Under the pieces are notes generated by a model, which saw only the letters and a program-made list of their open reading frames with translations, did not search any database and had not been told where the DNA came from. A stretch of 64,000 nucleotides of DNA from Erythroxylum novogranatense (taxonomy: Eukaryota > Streptophyta > Magnoliopsida > Malpighiales > Erythroxylaceae): contig JAIWQS010000079.1 in assembly GCA_029891385.1 (NCBI GenBank), positions 124,001-188,000 of the forward strand, given 5' to 3'. Positions 56,518 to 64,000 of the stretch are shown piece by piece. A program made the position numbers and the translations under genes. The first letter of the stretch is position 1. Each line of letters begins with the position of its first letter.

Positions 56518-57950
56518 TTATTTGATACCGTTGTGGCTCACACATATGTAATGATATGTGAGGGCCTCGTGGGACGAGGGCAACTCATGAAGGGAGAAGT
56601 AGACCTACGTGTTGGAAATGGAGCAAGAGTTCTTTGCATTAGCCGTAGGAGCCTATGTTTTGTATCTCCCTCTTGGGCTGTCTTTCGAATTGGATGATTG
56701 TTATTTTGTACCCGCTTTGACAAAGAATATATTATACATTTCTTGTCTCGAATAGATTTGGATTCCATATGAATTTTAATAGCAATGGTTGTTCTATCAA
56801 TTCTAATGGAATGCTTTATGGAATCGGTACATTGTGCAATGGTATTTACATATTAGATATGTCTAATCCAATTTTAATGTCAATGACACCAAACGGTATA
56901 AAAGAGATAATCTAAAGTCAACTTACTTATGGCATTGTCGACTTGGCCATATAAATGAGACACGATCGCTAAGCTCCACAAGAGTGGCGTTTAGGGTCAT
57001 TTGATTATGAATCATATGACACATGCGAATCTTGTTTATTAGGCAAGATGACTAAGTTACCCTTCAAGGAAAGGGTGAACGAGCGATTGGAATATTAGAC
57101 CTAATACATTCGGGATGTATGCGGTCCGATGTCCATCCATGCCGAAGTGGTTGTCGTTACTTCATTACCTTTATCGATGATTATTCTCGATATGGGTACT
57201 TCAGATTCGATGAGATATAAATCAAGCATTTGAAAAGTTCAAACAATTGAAATGAAGTAGAAAACCAGCTTGGTAAAAGTATCAAGGCATTACGATCGAT
57301 CGTGGTGGAGAATACTTAGACCAACAGCTTCGATTATCTCGTAGATAATGGGATATTATCTCGATGGACTCCTCCTTACGCCGCAAAGACAATGGTGTGG
57401 CTGAAAGGAGAAATCGAACCTTGTTGGACATGGTACGATCAATGATGGGTTTCGCAGTTACCAAAATCGTTTTGGGGTATGCGCTGAGACATTTGCTTAC
57501 TTGTTAAACAGAGTTCCTCTAAGACAGCTTGATGTTACTCTATATGAGATGTGGACTAACAGAAACCTTATCTTTCTCATCTGAAAGTATGGGGTTGTCT
57601 CGCCACGTGAAGCGGATTTATCGACGATAAGCTTCAAGCAAAGTCCGACAAGTGTTTGTTTGTAGGATATCCTAAAGAGACCATAGGATATCAATTCTAC
57701 TTCACGAGGAACAAAAGGTGTTTGTTTCAAGCACGCTGTCTTTTTAGAGAAAGAGTTTCTTCCGCAAGAAGGTGGGAGCAAAGTCGAACTTGAAGAAGTT
57801 CAAGATGCTCAAACAAGCATGATCAATCGCTTGAACTCAGAGACTGCCACACTCATTCGGATGAAGTAACATTCAACCTTTTGTGACACACGGTTCATAG
57901 GTCAAGAGGATGCGACCGCTCTTAGAGATATGGATTTCTCCTAAGTGAAC
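56518..57950 (+). pseudogene. pol: CopA-2 protease and integrase
   Basis: The protease region LFDTVVAHT (56518-56545) carries the same one-base loss in the catalytic DTG as CopA-1. GAG-pre-integrase starts near 56830 (CNGIYILDM). In the integrase core, DRGGEYLDQ near 57300 and NGVAERRNRTLLDMVRSMMG near 57390-57450 are intact, while the first Asp block is degraded. The C-terminal block continues to about 57800. 57430-57460 shows the continuous sequence that CopB-1 interrupts in CopA-1. Confidence 0.85.
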
Positions 57951-58860
57951 AGAATGACGTATTGCTTCATAGAAGATGATGAGCTCGCTACCTATGAAGA
58001 GGTTCGAAAAGTTCGAGTCCGAAAAATGGATTTGTGCCATAAAAGCGAAATGGATTCCATGTACATAAACCAAGTATGGACTTTGGTTGATGCACCAAGG
58101 GATAAAACCTATAGGGTGCAAATGGGTTTTCAAGAAGAAACCGACATGGATGGTAATGTGATTACCTACAAAACAAGGCTTGTGGCCAAAGGATTTCGCC
58201 AAAGACAAGGAGTTGACTATGACGAGACCTTCACCCCGTAGCAATGCTTAAATCCATTCGGATACTCCTAGCCATTGCACGCTCATTATGATTATGAGAT
58301 ATGGCAAATGGATGTGAAGACGGCTTTCCTTAACGGAATTCGCCGAGGATGTGTACATGACACAACCAGAGGGCTTCACTTCCAAAGGATGGCGAAAAGG
58401 TATGCAAGCTCGTAAATCCATCTATGGATTGAAGCAAGCATCCAGAGTTGGAACATCCATTTGATGAGTCAATCAAAGAGTTTGGTTTCTCACAAAATTC
58501 GGATGAGCATTGTGTGTACAAAAGGTTAATGGGAATGCAATCGTTTTCCTTGTGTTGTATGTAGATGACATATCGTTACTCGAAACGATGTCTCATTGAT
58601 GCAATCAGCTAAAATTTGGTTGTCCAACAATTTGCGATGAAAGACCTTGGTGAAGCAACTTATATCCTTGGGATAAAGATCTATGGAGATAGATCAAAGA
58701 GGTTGCTTGGTCTTTCACAATCATCGACATAGACAAGATGCTAAAGAGGTTTAGCATGGAGCAATCCAAGAGAGGGTTTCTTCCCATTACTCATGGGATA
58801 ACACTCGAAATCTATGTGTCCTAAGACACAAGATGAGAGGATTCATGGATCGATCCCGTA
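57951..58860 (+). pseudogene. pol: CopA-2 reverse transcriptase
   Basis: SEMDSMYINQVWTLVD, then EETDMDGNVITYKTRL and VAKGFRQRQGVDYDETFTP in the frame 57945-58241. A one-base loss follows, then QMDVKTAFLN and SIYGLKQASR in other frames. The catalytic YVDD codons at 58558-58569 are intact. Several frameshifts. Collinear with CopA-1 23331-24195. Confidence 0.88.
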
Positions 58861-59534
58861 TGCATCCGCAGAGGATCGATCATGTATGCTATGTTATGTA
58901 CGAGGTCCGATGTATCGTATGCTCTGAAGTGTCACGAGAAGATACCAATCGGATCCCGTGAGGGTCACTTTGGGTGGTGTCAAGAATATCCTCAAGTACT
59001 TGCGAAGGACTAAGGATGTTTTCTTGATATATGGAGATGGAAATCTCCAAGTGAGCGGGCACACGGATGCTAGTTTCCAATCTGACAAGGATGACTCCGG
59101 ATCCCAATCAAAGTTATGTTTTCACGCTTAACGACGACGAGCGGTCGGTTGGAAGAGTTCCAAACAAGAGACGATCTGCGATTGACGACCGAGGCAAGAG
59201 TACATTGCTACATCGAGGCGCAAAGGAAGTCGTTTGGATCGAAGTTCATTTCGAACTTGGTGTGGTTCCTAATGTGATGGACCCATACAGGTTGTATTGT
59301 GACAACAATGGGGCTATTGCTCGAGCAAAGAATCGAGGTCTCACCAACGATCTAAACACGTTACTCGCAGATATCATCCGATTCGAGAGATCATAGCTAG
59401 AGGTGATGTCGCGATCGAGAGGATTCCACAGAGCGTAACATTCTTGATCCGCTGACGAAGCCATTGTCACGTAAGAATTTTGATTCTCATGTACTCGCTT
59501 ATGGTATTAGATACCAAGGCGATTGGCTTTAGGT
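58861..59534 (+). pseudogene. pol: CopA-2 RNase H
   Basis: Copia RNase H remnant. The open block at 59067-59396 has YVFTLN, EVVWIEVHFELGVVP, YRLYCDNNGAIARAKNRG and ends near LADIIRFE. Frameshifts around 59130-59220 remove the central acidic region. Followed directly by the PPT. Confidence 0.85.
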
Positions 59535-59546
59535 CAAGTGGGAGAT
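59535..59546 (+). other. CopA-2 polypurine tract
   Basis: CAAGTGGGAGAT directly precedes the 3' LTR start TGTTAGAG. It is the sequence deleted from CopA-1. Confidence 0.9.
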
Positions 59547-61353
59547 TGTTAGAGTAGTTCCTAAAGGCAATCCCCTTTAGCGCTTTTTGTTCATAGTCAT
59601 GCATGACTTTATGAATAAATAAAGAAAGGCATGTTTCATTTATTTGATGTTCTTTATAAATTGATATTGATCTTTAATCAAATTAATGAAGTCCATTATA
59701 TATGATATAGAATGAAGGAAATTATGATGTGATCATAATCACGAGATTCCTATCATGTGCAATTATGTCAAGATTCTAAATTTTCCTAGTCATATGATTA
59801 ATGAGATCGACATCATTAATCCGGATGACTAGCATATGTCATACTCCTTGATTCGATCAAGCGGTGGATCTTAGAAACCGTAAATATGAGATATTTAGAG
59901 TTGACATATGGATGCTTACTAGTGGTAGTAAGTTCATTGGATGACTCGCCATGAGATCATCACATGGATTTAATGTCGGTGATAATCTCATCATAGCAAT
60001 GGTGCAAGTATCCTTAGACTTGAGGTACTCGAGGATATCTTGATACCGATCGCATTTTGACTCCATTCCTTGTGGCCTTCCAGAGGTTACTCATAGGATG
60101 GTGCTTGGGTACGCTTGAGGTATTCAAGGTAATTGAGTAGCTAATAAAGGATTCATCACACGTGAGAAGAAGAGATACCTGCCTCTTATCGGTCAGATCA
60201 TTACTTTAAGTCTCTGCCGAGAATGATTATGTCATGAAGAGTGTCTTCATGGACATATAAAGTAATGAGTCCTCTAACAGAACCGATTTCACTTGGGCTA
60301 GACTTCGGTCGGTAAGAGTTGACATATTGGCCATACTCATAACCAAGTGGGGTATAGGATGATGAAAGGACGAATTGCACAAGAATTGTCATGGAAGGGT
60401 TCGTGATCCGTTCGTGATGAATTCATCAAACCGATTACTTTCCGGTCAATTGGGGTCATGATGTGTTGCTAGATACCGCTCATGACTTGCTCGATTAATT
60501 GTTAATCTAAGTGGCCAACATAACCGGAACCTAAAGGGTCACACGATAAGAGTGACTCGAGAATCAGTAAAATAGTAATTGGACGAGTTCTAATTATGGA
60601 GAGTATTAGATTAAATGGATCCCAATGGATTGGGATATGTCCCGATGAGATCGCGACATCAATATTGCTAAGAAAGGTTTTGAGTCGTTTCAAAGACAGG
60701 GGCCCATTAGGCCTAGTAGACCGACCCTAGTTGGACTGGACCTTAGCATTTATATTCTAATTAATTAATTAATTAATTATTATATATTTTAAGACATGTG
60801 ATCGTTGGAGAGAGGGAAGAGTTGATAAGTTTTGACTTTTCAACTTATTACTTTAATCATTTAATGAATTAATGGCTAATATGACTTACACATGTCCTAA
60901 GCTTATGGAAGTATTTTTTAAAGGTTAAAAATACATATAAGAGGCATGTGTGGAGGCTGTCGTCGATGGTCCTTAAGGGTTTACAAAGGAGAAAGTTTGT
61001 TTCCTTAAGAGTTAAGGAAAAGTGTTGGAAAAGTTTCAATTTCTTCTTCTCCAAAGGGCATCAACGTCTTTCTCTCTTCTCCAAGGCACAAGTGCAACGT
61101 CGATCCAAGCTCTCCGAGATGGAGGTAGGTCTAGCATCTCTTATTCTGTTCTAGCTATTCCGGGTCAAAAGTGTTTGACTTTGTTAGGTTTTCTGATCTC
61201 TGCGTGGATACCTTTAGAGATAGTCTCTATTGGCTATTCAGGTTTGAGTTTTCATACCGACACCGGGATTCTGGGTTTCGGGAAGGTCCCGGGAATAAAA
61301 ATTTTTGTTTCCACTGCTGGAACATGTGATGTTCCTCCCGGGATTTTCCTACA
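59547..61353 (+). repeat. CopA-2 3' LTR
   Basis: 1807 bp, TGTTAGAGTAGTTCC to TTTTCCTACA. The (ATTA)n tract is shorter than in the 5' LTR (about 60757-60785). Short frames inside are shared with the 5' LTR and are not genes. Confidence 0.93.
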
Positions 61354-61358
61354 TCTGC

Positions 61359-62218
61359 CATATTTATGGTTCCTATCAAATATAGGAAACCCATAACTTG
61401 CTTGCTTTTGAGGGACTCGAGGTAGACTGCATAGTTTCTTTTCCAGTGGCCCTTCTCACCATAATGGAAACACATTCCTAAGGTGTCCTCTTTGGCCTTC
61501 TTTTTCATGTGTTAGACCTTAAACCTTCTTTAAGCCTTCTTTTTCATTAGACCCTTCTTCTTTTCCTTGCCCTTACCCTTAGGCTTAGAAGAAGATGTTA
61601 CATTAATTTCTAGCCCATGACCTTGATATTTAATATCTCCTCTGTACTATGGAGGGTGTTCATCACCTCACTCAAGCTGTAATCCTTGCTGTTGAGCTTA
61701 TAGTCAAACTTAAACTATTAAAAAGGAAAGTTTAAGCTACTGATAATCATAATCATCTGCCTTTTCGTATCCATATCCGCTCGAAGCATCTCAGCCTCAG
61801 TAACTGCAGTGATTACCTTAAGCATGTAATTCTACACTGGTTCACTAGGTTTTTGTCAGAGATTATGAAAGATTTGGATAGCTTTCACCTTTGCGGACTT
61901 GGTCCTCACGCCAAACATCTCATGTAGGTGATGAACCATTGCACTAGCAATTTTCATGCATAAAATTTTCTTTTTCAGCATTCCACTAACAGAAGCTAGA
62001 ATATAACACTTAGTAGTATTATTAGGATTTTACCATTGCTCATGTTGTTGGACTTGCTCAGAAGTTGAATTGCCACCTCAAGGTGGTGGCTCATTGTTCG
62101 TTAATACCCATGAAATTCTTTCATATTGAAGAACAATGTCAAGGTTACGTCTCCATTCATTAAAATTCTCTCCGTTTTCTAATTTGTTGTTAGTCAAGAG
62201 AAAAGGGACTGGATTCAT
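61359..62218 (-). pseudogene. gag: CopB-2 gag, largely preserved
   Basis: Minus-strand start at 62218 (MNPVPFLL). The frame runs through NLDIVLQYERI, then MVHHLHEMFGVRTKSAKVKA, into a basic Lys-rich stretch and the zinc knuckle at about 61474-61428 (CFHYGEKGHWKRNYAVYL). Two of the four ligand positions, the second and last Cys, are Tyr, so zinc binding is probably lost. A few stops are present. The 3' end is cut by the CopA-2 insertion at 61354. It is the best copy for defining CopB Gag. Confidence 0.85.
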
Positions 62219-62614
62219 ATTATGGTGATTATGTTTGAAAATATTTTTAATTAAAACATGAGCATACTAGTCAGCAATATTGGGACTATGTATAAAATCA
62301 TGATGCATGTATGCATGACGATAAATTTCACAAAACTTTAAAAAATTAAATCATTATATGATGGTTATTTTTCTTATCTATAATATACAAACTGATTGTG
62401 GGCCAACTTATCCATTAAAATAAAAACTGGGACCCTTCCACTCAAAAAACTACTAAGCATCTTCATGTCGAACCTTTTGAGAAATGCCTTAATTTGGTCG
62501 ATACATTTATCAATAGAGCTATGGTGGGTGTTATTGGCAAAATATGTTGAGTTTGTAACCATTTGATTCATCCACTAAACATACTTGCAAATCAAGCCTC
62601 AGTGGGAGGTCACA
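62219..62614 (-). other. CopB-2 leader, cut by GypG
   Basis: Collinear with the CopB-1 leader at about 19184-19576, including GTGGGAGGTCACAT at the break. No ORF of note. The 5' LTR would lie to the right of GypG. Confidence 0.75.
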
Positions 62615-64000
62615 TGTTGGATCCTGAGTTTTTCGTGAAAGATTTGAACCATTGAATGAGAAATTTGGTGATTACTCACGAGTAAAAAACAAATGAATGA
62701 AAATTTTTGAACTAAGAATTTATAGACAAGAGTAAAGTAAGGAATGAGAAAAGTGGATAGATTCATGATTGGTTAAGGTGTTTTTGGTGGATACGAGATT
62801 TTTTTTGGAGATTAATAGAATTAAGGTGAAAGCTACAAGTGAAATAAAAACAAAAATGAAATTGAATATGAGAAGTAAGTTGATGAAGGATATGTACATA
62901 TGTGTATGTTCTGTTATTCGTGTTCATGGTTTAAATCATGGATTATAATTTATTGTTTTTTTATGGAGGCCAATGATTTGAAATGAATTTGGTAATGAAG
63001 AGTAAAAGGCGTAGAAGAGATGAACTTAGTATGAGTTGTGTTAAGGAAGATTTTGAAACAAATAGGTAGTTGATCTGGAAAATGTTCACTGAGTGTGCTT
63101 CGGTCTGTTAGCCATAGTTTTTCCTCTAGTTACCTAAATGAGATGATTTTTAATTAAAATTAAGCTAGAAACATATGGCTACATTTCTTACGAAGACATA
63201 AAATTTCAATTCTTTCTCGAAGAGTCTCAAAATTTCATGAAGTTAAGAATTGGGTGCAGTACGTTGTTGTATGAATGAAAATTTCACCTTTGGAATTTAG
63301 GGGTAAATTTGGGATTGATATAAATATATTTTAGCAAAGTTAGCTTCTGGAAAGTTGTATATCTTTCTTTTATCTTTCCAATGGTATATAGTAAGAAATT
63401 TTTGGACATCAGAATCAAAAGTTATGATCTTTACAAGTGTCTTAGTTTTGCTTCTGTCTCAAAATGACGTCATCATCGTCTTAGTATAACATCAGCATCG
63501 TCTTAGTTTTGTTTCTGTCTTAAAATGATGTCATCATCATCTTAGTATGACATCAGCATCACCTTAGTTTCGTTCTGTCTTAGTTTTTCTTCCATCTCAA
63601 AATGACATCATCATCGTCTCAGTATGACGTCAGCAATCGTTTCATGACGTCAACATCGTCTCATTTTGGCCAGAACATCTTCTACTCCAAATTTGACCCT
63701 CTACATGACAGAATTGGTCTTTAAGATCTTCATGAGAGTTGTATACGTTGAATTCTTCATTCAATTCATCTAAAGAACACCTAAATATAAGTTTTGTATA
63801 GAAAGTTATACCCATTTTTTCGATTTGTCGCAGTATGACATCAGCAATCGCTCATGACGTTAGCTTCGTCTCATTTTTGCCAAATCATATTCTAGTTCAA
63901 ATTTGATCCTCTAGATGATAGAATTGGTCTTTAAGATCTTCATGAGAGTTGTAGATATTGAATTCCTCTTTCAATTCATAAAAAAAAACAAATAAATTCA
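62615..64000 (+). repeat. GypG gypsy-type LTR, cut by window end
   Basis: Starts TGTTGGATCC within CopB-2 leader sequence. The first ~100 bp resemble the GypE LTR start (AAATTTGG, then GATTATTCA / GATTACTCA), so it is a plus-strand LTR of a related family. It contains AAAGTTATGA modules near 63415 and 63800, a TGACGTCA-type cluster (63465-63862) and a ~210-bp tandem repeat (about 63640-64000, TTAAGATCTTCATGAGAGTT at about 63721 and 63931). Whether a full element follows cannot be seen. Confidence 0.75.
63465..63862 (+). promoter_or_regulatory. Cluster of TGACGTCA/TGACATCA sites
   Basis: Nine sites: TGACGTCA at 63465, 63625 and 63645; TGACATCA at 63548, 63603 and 63836; TGATGTCA at 63526; TAACATCA at 63487; TGACGTTA at 63855. 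TGACG cores bind plant TGA-class bZIP factors (as-1/ocs-type) and TGACGTCA is the CRE palindrome. The order alternates ATCATCGTC and CAGCATCGTC tails. Regulatory use is inferred. Confidence 0.6.

Larger units (their letters stand above)
51798..61353 (+). mobile_element. CopA-2, full-length mutated Ty1/copia element
   Basis: Second member of the CopA family, complete in structure: 5' LTR 51798-53616, altered PBS, leader to 55656, gag, protease, integrase, RT, RNase H, PPT 59535-59546, 3' LTR 59547-61353. The TSD is TCTAC (51793-51797) versus TCTGC (61354-61358), one mismatch; the target is the CopB-2 gag/protease boundary. Frameshifts are denser than in CopA-1, mostly 1-3-bp deletions. It serves as the uninterrupted reference for CopA-1. 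Confidence 0.93.
43340..62614 (-). mobile_element. CopB-2, incomplete Ty1/copia element (minus strand)
   Basis: Related to CopB-1. Plus-strand order: partial 3' LTR (43340-44500), RT, [GypE], integrase and protease, [CopA-2], gag, leader, [GypG]. RNase H and PPT are missing between LTR and RT, and the 5' LTR lies beyond the right edge or is lost. The reading is better preserved than in CopB-1: gag is nearly continuous and large integrase and RT blocks are open. The RT catalytic motif reads YVDN and the protease motif DLGAT after a stop. Confidence 0.88.

Noticed and set aside
1..64000. Host plant genes, tRNA or rRNA genes, or a bacterial-type defence or metabolic system
   Set aside because: All sequence is accounted for by retrotransposon parts; TGGTATCAGAGC matches are primer-binding sites, not tRNA genes, and no non-transposon domain was seen in any frame.

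Overview
The window is plant nuclear DNA made almost entirely of nested LTR retrotransposons. I see no host gene, tRNA, rRNA or CRISPR array. Evidence for a plant: primer-binding sites complementary to initiator tRNA-Met (TGGTATCAGAGC), 5-bp target-site duplications (TSDs), Ty1/copia and Ty3/gypsy (including Athila-type) domains, very long AT-rich LTRs, and pervasive stops and frameshifts. A gene-poor, probably pericentromeric setting is inferred. The species cannot be named. Element labels below (CopA, GypF and so on) are mine.

Layout, left to right. (1) 1-3921 and 26640-26760 are one LTR of a gypsy family (GypF, copy F1), split by copia element CopA-1 (3922-26634, TSD GTAAA). CopA-1 is split in its integrase by copia element CopB-1 (9598-22752, minus strand, TSD CGATC). 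CopB-1 is split in its reverse transcriptase by a rearranged gypsy element GypX (13050-16667, TSD AAAGG/AAAGT). (2) 26761-28740 and 40543 to about 43300 are an Athila-type element, AthH: gag-protease joined to the late third ORF with no RT or integrase. It is split by a GypF element (28741-40542, minus strand, TSD CTGTG) that has two LTRs of 5.4 and 5.8 kb around only 599 bp of non-coding core. (3) 43340-62614 is a second CopB-type element (CopB-2, minus strand). It is interrupted by GypE (45569-50305, TSD ATTAT), by a complete-length but mutated CopA element (CopA-2, 51798-61353, TSD TCTAC/TCTGC), and at its right end by a gypsy LTR (GypG, 62615 onward) that runs out of the window.

Every coding region is a pseudogene. 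The copia copies keep recognisable gag, zinc knuckle, protease, integrase, RT and RNase H in order. The gypsy elements GypF, GypX and GypE keep LTRs plus PBS and/or PPT but no complete protein domain, so they look non-autonomous and dependent on enzymes from elsewhere.

The most interesting signals are in non-coding parts. The CopA leader holds a 20-bp-phased array of AAGTCGACTT palindromes, a repeated hairpin with a compensatory base-pair change, and a probable intron whose donor lies inside the LTR. GypG carries a cluster of TGACGTCA-type sites. GypX has a fold-back left LTR. GypF has giant LTRs on a tiny core. Some recurrent small differences (CAGAG to CGAG, ACTGG to ACGG) hit the same functional motifs in independent elements and may be assembly errors.
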